From positions 1-64,000 of the forward strand of contig JAJCYP010000123.1 in NCBI GenBank assembly GCA_029262855.1: a stretch of DNA of 64,000 nt, read 5' to 3'. Origin of the DNA: Bacteroidota bacterium. GTDB lineage: Bacteria; Bacteroidota; Rhodothermia; Rhodothermales; UBA10348. Positions within the stretch are counted from its first letter, which is position 1; the number at the start of each line of letters is the position of its first letter. Position numbers and translations under genes: made by a program. Positions 54,690-62,223 of the stretch are shown here, one piece after another. The notes beneath the pieces were generated by a model. It made no database searches, was not told where the DNA came from, and saw nothing but the letters and a program-made list of their open reading frames with translations.

Positions 54690-55307
54690 CTAGTCCTCCA
54701 ACTCCGAGGTGCCGCGGTCGCGGATCACCTCGATGTTCTGCGCACCCAGATCCGAGAGCATCTGACGGGTGTCCTCTGAATCGAATCGCCGGTCGGTGGC
54801 CGCGATGTGGAGGAAGAAGGCATCGTCCGTGGCCCGGGCGAAGTTCTTCGAATAGAACAGCGGGTTGTAGGGTCTTGGCAGACCGTTCAACGCAAACATG
54901 CCGGCAACCGCCGCCAACGCGCTGAAGAGAATGGTCACCTCGAACATGACGGGAACGGAAGGTTCGACCGAAAAGAACGGCTTCCCACTGATGTTCAGTG
55001 GGTAGTCCACCGCACTGGTCCACCACTGCAGCCACGTTCCCAGGGCAAGCCCGGTGATTCCGCCGATCAGGCAGATCCAGCCGACCTTTGAGTTGGGGAG
55101 TCCCATCGCGTCATCCATACCGTGGATGGGAAATGGGCTGTGGGTATCGAAGTGCTTGTAACCGGCATCCCTGACGCCCTCGGCCGCATGGTACAACGCA
55201 CCCGGATTGGGGAATTCCGCCAGCAGGCCGTGAAGCTCGGGGTTCGGGCTCTCGAAGATGCCCATCGACGCCTTCACATCACGAATCAGTTCTTGCAACG
55301 CGTTCAT
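54690..55307 (-). CDS. actD: Alternative complex III subunit ActD (DUF3341)
   Basis: 205 residues from the ATG at 55307; the open frame extends upstream without family features. Markers: YHAAEGVRDAGYKHFDTHSPFPIHGMDDAMGL, then VGWICLIGGITGLALGTWLQWW and FEVTILFSALAAVAGMF. These are two membrane helices and a DUF3341 fold, typical of ActD. The role is structural in ACIII. It lies between actC and actE, with intervals of 7 and 0 bases. Confidence 0.95.
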   Translation of the reverse strand: MNALQELIRDVKASMGIFESPNPELHGLLAEFPNPGALYHAAEGVRDAGYKHFDTHSPFPIHGMDDAMGLPNSKVGWICLIGGITGLALGTWLQWWTSAVDYPLNISGKPFFSVEPSVPVMFEVTILFSALAAVAGMFALNGLPRPYNPLFYSKNFARATDDAFFLHIAATDRRFDSEDTRQMLSDLGAQNIEVIRDRGTSELED

Positions 55308-55314
55308 GGCGATG

Positions 55315-56766
55315 TCAGGCTGTTGTGGATGCTCCAGGTGCGGGGGTCGGCAGGGCGTTCCCTGCCTGACCGTCACCGTGGCCATCGTAATAATGCGGAT
55401 CCGCCTCGGGCTTGATGCCCTTCACTTCGGAGATGGCCACCATCGGCATGAACCGGAGGAAGAGGAGGAACAGCGTGAAGAAGAGCCCGAATGACCCGAC
55501 AAACGTCAGTACGTCCACTGCGGTCGGCGAGTAGTAGTCCCAGGAGCTGGGCAGGTAGTCGCGGTGCAGCGAGGTGACCGTGATCACGAACCGCTCAAAC
55601 CACATTCCAACGTTCACCAGGATGGAAACCACGAACATGAACGGAATGCTGGTCCGGAGCTTCTTGAACCAGAAGAACTGGGGAAAGAAGAGGTTGCAAC
55701 TCATCATCGTCCAGTAGGCCCAGGCGTACGGCCCAAAGGCACGATTCAGGAACGCGTACTGCTCGTACTGGACGCCTGAGTACCAGGCCATGAAGAACTC
55801 CGTGATGTACGCGAAGCCAACCATGGTACCCGTCAGCAGGATCACGATGTTCATCTTCTCGAGATGACTGATCGTGATGATGTCCTGCAGTCCGTAGACC
55901 TTTCGGGCGATCACCATCAGGGTCACCACCATCGCAAAGCCGGAGAAAATGGCTCCGGCCACGAAGTAGGGCGGGAAAATGGTCGTGTGCCATCCAGGCA
56001 CAATGGACACCGCAAAGTCAAAGGACACCACCGAGTGCACCGAAAGCACAAGTGGCGTGGCCAGGGCTGCAAGCAGGAGGTAGGCCTTCTCGTAGTTTCT
56101 CCAGTGACGATTGGCGCCGGTCCATCCCATGGAAAGGACACCCAGTACCCGCTGGCGAATCTTCGTGGTCGCACGGTCCCGCATGGTCGCCAAGTCAGGA
56201 ATCATGCCCACATACCAGAAGGTGAGCGACACCGTGAAGTAGACGGATACCGCAAACACGTCCCAGAGCAGCGGGCTCTTGAACTGCGGCCACATCTCCA
56301 TCTGGTTCGGGATCGGCAACATCCAGTACGCAGCCCATACGCGACCAACGTGGATTCCGGGGAAGACCAGGGCACAGATGACCGCGAAGACGGTCATCGC
56401 TTCTGCACTCCGGTTGATGGCCGTCCGCCATTGCTGTCTGAAGAGGAAGAGGATGGCTGAAATCAGCGTCCCCGCGTGACCGATACCGACCCAGAACACA
56501 AAGTTGACGATGGCATAGCCCCATCCAACCGGGTTGTTCAGGCCCCAGACACCGATCCCGTTCCAGAACAGATAGGCGATCATGACCAGGAGGATCATGA
56601 GGCCGATGTTCGCTATCGAGAAGGCCGCGTACCATGCCAGCGGAGTCTTCTTCTCGGTATGCGACGAGACCTTTTCGGTGATCTCGTGGAACGATAAATC
56701 AGCACCGAACAGCGGGGAGTCGTCCATGACGTGTCCCCCGGAGTTGGCTGGATGTTCCGTACTCAC
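55315..56766 (-). CDS. actC: Alternative complex III subunit ActC (NrfD-like quinol site)
   Basis: 483 residues with about ten helices. Markers: [117 protein letters not shown] and [19 protein letters not shown]. These match the NrfD family member ActC, the menaquinol-oxidising subunit. The H-x-G-x-R-x-W region is the likely quinone site. It follows actB by 18 bases. Confidence 0.95.
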   Translation of the reverse strand: MSTEHPANSGGHVMDDSPLFGADLSFHEITEKVSSHTEKKTPLAWYAAFSIANIGLMILLVMIAYLFWNGIGVWGLNNPVGWGYAIVNFVFWVGIGHAGTLISAILFLFRQQWRTAINRSAEAMTVFAVICALVFPGIHVGRVWAAYWMLPIPNQMEMWPQFKSPLLWDVFAVSVYFTVSLTFWYVGMIPDLATMRDRATTKIRQRVLGVLSMGWTGANRHWRNYEKAYLLLAALATPLVLSVHSVVSFDFAVSIVPGWHTTIFPPYFVAGAIFSGFAMVVTLMVIARKVYGLQDIITISHLEKMNIVILLTGTMVGFAYITEFFMAWYSGVQYEQYAFLNRAFGPYAWAYWTMMSCNLFFPQFFWFKKLRTSIPFMFVVSILVNVGMWFERFVITVTSLHRDYLPSSWDYYSPTAVDVLTFVGSFGLFFTLFLLFLRFMPMVAISEVKGIKPEADPHYYDGHGDGQAGNALPTPAPGASTTA

Positions 56767-56784
56767 AGTCGACTGGTGCTTCGT

Positions 56785-59700
56785 TTAGTGTTCGCCAGCG
56801 GCCGCTTCGACGGCCGGCTCGAGGGCAGGATTGGGATTCCGGACGCGCGCCAGGTAGCTGGTGCGTGGCTTCACGTTCAGTTCGGCCAGCATCTCATAGC
56901 GACGCGGGTTGGCCTTCGCCTTACGGATCTCGCTCTCGGGATCGGTGAGGTCGCCAAAGGATATCGCCTGGGACGGACATGCCTGCTGGCAGGCCGTAAT
57001 CACATCGCCCTCGCGAATCTCACGGCCTTCCACGTTCACCTGGCGATTGACCGCCCGGATGCGCTGGATGCAGTATGAGCACTTCTCCATCACCCCACGG
57101 CTCCGAACAGTCACGTTCGGATTCTGCGCCATGTGCAATGTCTTCGGAAGCGTCTTGGACCAGTTGTAGAAGTTGAAACGACGAACCTTGTACGGGCAGT
57201 TGTTCGCGCAGTAGCGCGTTCCAATGCACCGATTGTAGATCATCTGGTTCGTACCGTCGGGCGAATGCACGGTGGCTGCCACAGGGCAAACCGACTCGCA
57301 GGGCGCATTCTCGCAGTGCATACACGGCACGGGCTGCTGCACCATGTGCAACTCGCCGTGACCGTCTCCGCCCACGAAGTAGCGGTCCATCCGGATCCAG
57401 CTCATCTCGCGTCCGCGGCTGACCTGGTCCTTGCCGACCACCTGGATGTTGTTCTCCGATTGGCAGGCCACCATGCAGGCGTTGCAACCGGTGCAGGTGT
57501 TGAGGTCGATGACCATGCCCCACTGGTTGCCGAAGTAGGGGTTGTCCTTGGCCGCGTTCTGCGCCGCCGGATGGCTGTTCTGCCAAAGCGCCGGATACTG
57601 ATCCCACTCCGTCTCGTCAATGATCTTGGGATCATCGTCGGTGACGAACCGGGGGTTGGCGCGATACTCGGCCAGGGTGGCCATGCGGAACATGCCGCGC
57701 TTTTCCATCTCGACGCCTTCGTCCGGAAGCGCGCCGTGGTCCTGGGTCGTGGCGATGAGGTAGTCGCCGCTCGTGCGCGATACAGTTGCTCCGGCCGTCC
57801 AGCCGGGGGCCGTGAGTGTCCTGAGAGGATCCACGTTCACGCCGACACCGGTAGCAATCGCGCCGTTCGCGTAGACATCTGTTTCGTGATCGAGATCGAA
57901 GAACCGTGCCGATCGGCGTTCGCGATTCGTGCCGATTTCGCGGCCGTAACCCGTCTCCAGGACTACCGTGTCGTCCGCAATGCCATGCTGGATCCAAATG
58001 GGCGCATCAATCGAAACGCCGCCCGCGGAGATCTCCGCACGGTCCACCAGGTGCTGACCATTCGTTAGAGCAATCGATAGCCCCAGCGCCTCCGCCGTGG
58101 AGGGGCTCATCACGGCCACATTATCCCAGACGATCTTGGTCGTGGGGTGCGGCGTTTCCTGCATCCAGGCGTTGTTCGAGAACGAGCCATCAAGCGCCGA
58201 TGGACTGGGTCGAAACACGAGTTCGATCCCCTGACTCGCCGCACTGCGCATGCCGGCGAGCGCGGCCGCCAGCCCGGCCGGAGCCGGAGTAACCGAGGCA
58301 AAGCCCGTCGATGGCGCGAAGCCGTCGTGGAGAATTTTCCTCCATCCCTTTTCGAAGTCACCACCAATCTGACCCTGCCAGGCCTGGCGAACCAGGTCGT
58401 AGCCGGGTCGATCGACACCGGACGCCAGGAGGCCGGCAATCTCAAGCGCAGAGTGGGCCGACTCGTAAAGCGGTGCAATCAGCGGCTGCACAACCGAGGC
58501 GGTGCCTCCAAATGAGCGGCCGTCGCCCCAAGCCTCCAGATAGTGTGCCACTGGCACGTGCCAGCGAGAAGCCTGCGCCGTCTCATCCATGTACAGACCG
58601 GCGTGGACGGTGTCGGGCACCCGGGCCAGCGCGGCCTCGAATCCGAGACTTGCCGGAGCGTTATAGACTGGATTGGAGTCCAGCATCACGAGAAAATCGA
58701 CGCGCCCGGCGGCCATGTCGGCGACCAGGTTTACCAGACCAGCTGCACGGGTTGCCACCTGGGATGCCCCAAGGTCAAGCAGTTCAACAGTGGTGCCAAC
58801 CGCACCCAGAATTTCGTTGATCGCCGCGGCAATGGCGTGGGTGTCAACCGACTGCGTATCGCCGGCTACAACCACACCCGCGGCGCCCGCGTGCCGGAGA
58901 TCCGCTGCGACGGCCGTTACCCACGGGTCACCATCAAACTGCTCGCCGCCACCAACAGCCACGCCGAGAGCACGGGCTATCGCAGCACCCATGCCAGCGA
59001 CCTGCGAAGCCTTGACGGCCTTCCGGTGATCGGACATGCCGCCCGTCACGCTGAAGGCGCTCTCAACCATGTAGAGTCTGGACATCGTCCCGGACTCATC
59101 CACGCGCCGCCCGGCCGCGAAGGACGCCGAGTCCTGCAGCGAATTCCGGGCAGCCATACCCAGGAAATCTGCGTCAAGCGAAAGAATGACCTTAGCCCGG
59201 TCGAAGCGGTGACGGGCCCGCAGAGAGCGTCCGTACACCGACTGCAAGGCCGTTGAGGACGGATCGGACCCGCCGGCATCGTACTCGACCCAACGGCCGC
59301 CTCGGGCCTCGAAAGTCGCGCGCTGCGCGGCCAGGCTGATCGACGATGATGGCGGACTCAGGACCACTGACTGACCCGCACGACGAGTTGCGACAAACGT
59401 CGCGAAGTCGGCCCAGGTGGCCGCATCTCCGTCGTGAATCACAGTCTGGGAGCGATCCGGGTCGTACAGCCCCAGGAGCGAGGCCTGCTCAAATACCCCG
59501 GAGCTGCCGGTGGATTCGGGATGGTCGGTATTCCCTTCGATCTTGGTTGGTCGACCGTCGGTGCTCTCGACAATCACCGGGCGAAGGGTGCCTCGGAATT
59601 CCATGCCGGACGCGTACTGCATCGGCACGCCGGGGATGGTATCCTCCGGGCGCCGCGAGAACGGCATGATGGTCTCAATGGGCTTCCGGCAGCCGGCCAA

Positions 59701-59916
59701 CCCGGCGAGTGCCATGGAGGCGCCCATGATGTGCAGAAAGCCGCGACGAGACGTCTGCCCCGGGCTGCCGGATGCCCCGGGCATCAGTTCGGCGGCGGTG
59801 AAAGCCTCGTATTCGGGGTGCCTCTCCAAGTGTTCGACACTCCGCCAAAAACGGGTGCGAGGAGACGACGCGCCTGAATCGCGCTCGGAATTCTGCAATA
59901 CGGGAAGCTCGATCAT
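56785..59916 (-). CDS. actB: Alternative complex III subunit ActB (Mo-like domain plus 4Fe-S ferredoxin)
   Basis: 1043 residues from the ATG at 59916. A Tat signal with SRRGFL and a lipobox-like LAGC is near residues 55-75. The first about 750 residues have the molybdopterin oxidoreductase fold but lack the Mo-ligating Cys/Ser, so no cofactor is expected. The ferredoxin domain (about 800-990) has CTGCNACMVAC (from Cys808), CMHCENAPCESVCP, CIGTRYCANNC and CSYC with CQQAC, providing one [3Fe-4S] and three [4Fe-4S] clusters. It is the electron hub of ACIII. It lies 19 bases after actA. Confidence 0.96.
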   Translation of the reverse strand: MIELPVLQNSERDSGASSPRTRFWRSVEHLERHPEYEAFTAAELMPGASGSPGQTSRRGFLHIMGASMALAGLAGCRKPIETIMPFSRRPEDTIPGVPMQYASGMEFRGTLRPVIVESTDGRPTKIEGNTDHPESTGSSGVFEQASLLGLYDPDRSQTVIHDGDAATWADFATFVATRRAGQSVVLSPPSSSISLAAQRATFEARGGRWVEYDAGGSDPSSTALQSVYGRSLRARHRFDRAKVILSLDADFLGMAARNSLQDSASFAAGRRVDESGTMSRLYMVESAFSVTGGMSDHRKAVKASQVAGMGAAIARALGVAVGGGEQFDGDPWVTAVAADLRHAGAAGVVVAGDTQSVDTHAIAAAINEILGAVGTTVELLDLGASQVATRAAGLVNLVADMAAGRVDFLVMLDSNPVYNAPASLGFEAALARVPDTVHAGLYMDETAQASRWHVPVAHYLEAWGDGRSFGGTASVVQPLIAPLYESAHSALEIAGLLASGVDRPGYDLVRQAWQGQIGGDFEKGWRKILHDGFAPSTGFASVTPAPAGLAAALAGMRSAASQGIELVFRPSPSALDGSFSNNAWMQETPHPTTKIVWDNVAVMSPSTAEALGLSIALTNGQHLVDRAEISAGGVSIDAPIWIQHGIADDTVVLETGYGREIGTNRERRSARFFDLDHETDVYANGAIATGVGVNVDPLRTLTAPGWTAGATVSRTSGDYLIATTQDHGALPDEGVEMEKRGMFRMATLAEYRANPRFVTDDDPKIIDETEWDQYPALWQNSHPAAQNAAKDNPYFGNQWGMVIDLNTCTGCNACMVACQSENNIQVVGKDQVSRGREMSWIRMDRYFVGGDGHGELHMVQQPVPCMHCENAPCESVCPVAATVHSPDGTNQMIYNRCIGTRYCANNCPYKVRRFNFYNWSKTLPKTLHMAQNPNVTVRSRGVMEKCSYCIQRIRAVNRQVNVEGREIREGDVITACQQACPSQAISFGDLTDPESEIRKAKANPRRYEMLAELNVKPRTSYLARVRNPNPALEPAVEAAAGEH

Positions 59917-59935
59917 CTTCCGGTGCGGTCGTCGT

Positions 59936-60583
59936 TTAGTAGTGACACGCCGAACAGTTCGTCGGCGGCTGGATGTTCTCGCGCCTGACGCGCTCAAGAT
60001 TGCGACTGACGAAGTCGGAGGGCTGGACATAGCCCATGTTCGTCACCTCGTCGTTCGGGCGGAGGTACAGTTCCGGCTGCCGGTGACACTCCAGACACCA
60101 TCCCATTGACAGCGGCTCGACCAGCTTTACCACTTCCATCTGATCTACCCGGCCATGACAGGTCTCGCAGGCCACACCGTTCGTGATGTGCACGTTGTGG
60201 GCGAAATGGGCGTAGTCCGGCAACTGGTGAACCTTCACCCAGGGAATGGATGCGCCCGTTGCCCAACTCTCACGAACAGGCAGAAGCTTCAGGGATTCCG
60301 TACGGATCTGGTTGTGGCAGTTCATGCACGTCTGGGTCGCCGGCACATTCGAGTAGGCGGCGTTTTCCACCTGCGTGTGGCAGTACTGGCAGTTGATCCC
60401 CAACTCGCCGGCATGCAGCCGATGGCTGTAGGCGACGGGTTGCTCCGGAGCATACCCAACGTCGGTGTACTCCGGGCTGAAGTAGTACCACACGAAGAGT
60501 ATGGCGGCTATCCCGCCCCCCGCCACGGCAAGCAGGCTGAGGGTCGGAAGCAGATTAGCGCTTCTGGAAAATATCTGTGGCAT
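59936..60583 (-). CDS. actA: Alternative complex III subunit ActA (pentaheme cytochrome c)
   Basis: 215 residues. A membrane helix (about residues 14-33) precedes five c-type heme motifs: CQYCH, CMNCH, CETCH, CLECH and CSACH. The sequence YAPEQPVAYSHRLHAGELGI and SWATGASIPWVKVHQLPDYAHFAHNVHI holds axial His ligands. Five CxxCH in this size and order are diagnostic of ActA. It is the first gene of the act-cox operon. A TAGGTTCG box lies 43 bases before the ATG. Confidence 0.96.
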   Translation of the reverse strand: MPQIFSRSANLLPTLSLLAVAGGGIAAILFVWYYFSPEYTDVGYAPEQPVAYSHRLHAGELGINCQYCHTQVENAAYSNVPATQTCMNCHNQIRTESLKLLPVRESWATGASIPWVKVHQLPDYAHFAHNVHITNGVACETCHGRVDQMEVVKLVEPLSMGWCLECHRQPELYLRPNDEVTNMGYVQPSDFVSRNLERVRRENIQPPTNCSACHY

Positions 60584-60625
60584 CGTTCAGGCCGGTGGCC
60601 CTGGAATGGGTGCACGTCAAGACAT

Positions 60626-60633
60626 CGAACCTA
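60626..60633 (-). promoter_or_regulatory. Putative -7 element for the act-cox operon
   Basis: On the minus strand TAGGTTCG, one base from TAnnTTTG, lies 43 bases before the actA ATG. No TTG is found at the usual distance. The 103-base gap between actA and the MATE gene also contains a short inverted repeat, TTGAT ... ATCAA (60660-60682). Confidence 0.35.
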
Positions 60634-60686
60634 ATGACTACGCGGTGACGTTGGCGTGTTTGATGGTTGAATAATCAATCAAGCGG

Positions 60687-62150
60687 TCAATCTGCCTGTA
60701 ACAGATCTGCCGGGCGGGAGGGCATGATCCGGGTCAGGCGCCGAAAACGAAGCATCAGAAGTACCGCGGCCAGGGCGAGTCCGATGACCAGCCCCCACCA
60801 GAGTCCGCGGCCTCCAAACCCGGCCACGAAACCTAACGCGTATCCGGAAGCGAGACCAACTCCCAGATAGGAAACTACAGCGATCACCATGGGGACGGTA
60901 GTGTCCTTGAACCCTCTCAGCGCACCGGCGGCCGAAACCTGAATGCCGTCTGCCATCTGAAACACGGCGGCCACTGAAAGCAGGCCCACGGCGACGTCGA
61001 TGACCTCCTGATTGCCCGGAGCGGAGAGATCGAGGTAAATGCCGATCACAAACCGGGGTGCCAACCAGAACAGCAGGGCCGATGCGGCCATGAAGCCGAG
61101 CGCAAGACCCATGCTTGCGTGACCGGCCATTTTCGCGCCTTCGGCATCGTTCCGGCCAACCGCCTGACCCACCCGGACCGTGGCCGCCAGGCCGATACCC
61201 AGCGGCACCATGAACGTGAACGCAGCACACTGGATGGCCACCTGGTGAGCGGCCAGCGATGCGGTCCCGATCCACCCCATCATCAGAAGGGTGACCATGA
61301 ACAGCGTCGTCTCGACGCCGAACGAGGCGCCGATGGGCCAGCCGATCTTGAAGAGACTCCGGAAATAGTGGAAATCTGGTCGGCCTAACCGGGCAAAGAT
61401 GTGGTAGGGCGCGAATTCCGGGCGCGATGCCACGAAGGCCACCAGGAGCAGAAACTCGATTCCGTGAACCAGGGCACTGGCCCATCCTGTGCCGACGAGG
61501 CCCATCTCGGGAAACCCCCAGTGCCCGAACATGAATACCCAGTTGGCGAGGACATTCATCCCCACGCCGGCAAAGGCGATGGCTGTCACCGCGCGTGGAC
61601 GGGACACCCCCTCCACGAAACTCCTGAGCGCGATGAAACCGAGAAAGGGAAACGCTGCCCATTTGATGGCCGACAAGTAATCAGCCGCCAATCGGGCCGT
61701 TTCGGGCTGCTGACCGGCTGCAATCAGAAGCGGGTAGGCGCTCTCAAAAATGGCCATCACCGCGACCGCCAGGCACAGGGCCAGCCAGAGGCCCTGCCGG
61801 ACGCTTCGCCCAATCGGGTCGTCCTCTCCGGCTCCGAAGGCCTGGGAGACCATCGGGCCTACCGCCATCACGATGCCCATGGCAATCACGATGAGCGTGA
61901 AGAAGAGGGTATTGCCGAGCGCGATGCCGGCCAGGGACTCGGGCCCGAGTCGTCCCACCATGATGGTGTCCACGAAACTCAAGGAGATGTGCGCCACCTG
62001 CGTGAGGACGATCGGTGCCGCCATTACAAGCGTAGCGACGACCTCGGCGCGGTATGTCTTCGTATGGGTCTCCAAATGCTCTTTACTGCGCGTCGATGAT
62101 ACGGCAGACCGGAGCGTATCTTCGGCCCGATTGAATGAGTCAGCCCCCAT
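60687..62150 (-). CDS. MATE-family multidrug efflux transporter
   Basis: About 487 residues from the ATG at 62150; other in-frame starts are 62165, 62180, 62237 and TTG at 62075. Twelve hydrophobic helices. Markers: AAPIVLTQVAHISLSFVDTIMVGRLGPESLAGIALG, VSQAFGAGEDD, NVLANWVFMFG, GASFGVETTLFMVTLLMMGWIG and GLAATVRVGQAVGRND. MATE proteins export drugs or organic cations using Na+ or H+ gradients. The protein belongs to the NorM-type branch. The 5' region is duplicated in the 15-bp repeat, so the true start is ambiguous. Divergent from the glycosyltransferase gene. Confidence 0.9.
   Translation of the reverse strand: MGADSFNRAEDTLRSAVSSTRSKEHLETHTKTYRAEVVATLVMAAPIVLTQVAHISLSFVDTIMVGRLGPESLAGIALGNTLFFTLIVIAMGIVMAVGPMVSQAFGAGEDDPIGRSVRQGLWLALCLAVAVMAIFESAYPLLIAAGQQPETARLAADYLSAIKWAAFPFLGFIALRSFVEGVSRPRAVTAIAFAGVGMNVLANWVFMFGHWGFPEMGLVGTGWASALVHGIEFLLLVAFVASRPEFAPYHIFARLGRPDFHYFRSLFKIGWPIGASFGVETTLFMVTLLMMGWIGTASLAAHQVAIQCAAFTFMVPLGIGLAATVRVGQAVGRNDAEGAKMAGHASMGLALGFMAASALLFWLAPRFVIGIYLDLSAPGNQEVIDVAVGLLSVAAVFQMADGIQVSAAGALRGFKDTTVPMVIAVVSYLGVGLASGYALGFVAGFGGRGLWWGLVIGLALAAVLLMLRFRRLTRIMPSRPADLLQAD
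62117..62124 (+). promoter_or_regulatory. Putative -7 element upstream of the glycosyltransferase gene
   Basis: TATCTTCG at 62117-62124, identical to the box at 32943. A transcript would start near 62131, pass through the 15-bp repeat and reach the glycosyltransferase ATG about 93 bases later. No TTG stands at the expected upstream distance. Confidence 0.3.
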
Positions 62151-62184
62151 AGAGTCAGGCCCCATACATACAGCCCCCATAGAT
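62140..62184 (-). repeat. Three-copy 15-bp tandem repeat carrying start codons
   Basis: Three imperfect 15-bp units (62140-62154, 62155-62169, 62170-62184) read TCAGCCCCCATAGAG and close variants on the plus strand. On the minus strand each gives an in-frame ATG (at 62150, 62165 and 62180) followed by GGG, giving a five-residue repeat of the form S-M-G-A-D. The repeat is also open on the plus strand in the glycosyltransferase frame (S-A-P-I-E type). Confidence 0.75.
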
Positions 62185-62223
62185 CCAGCCCTCCTGGAGA
62201 CGGCCAGGGTGACGGCGCCGGAC

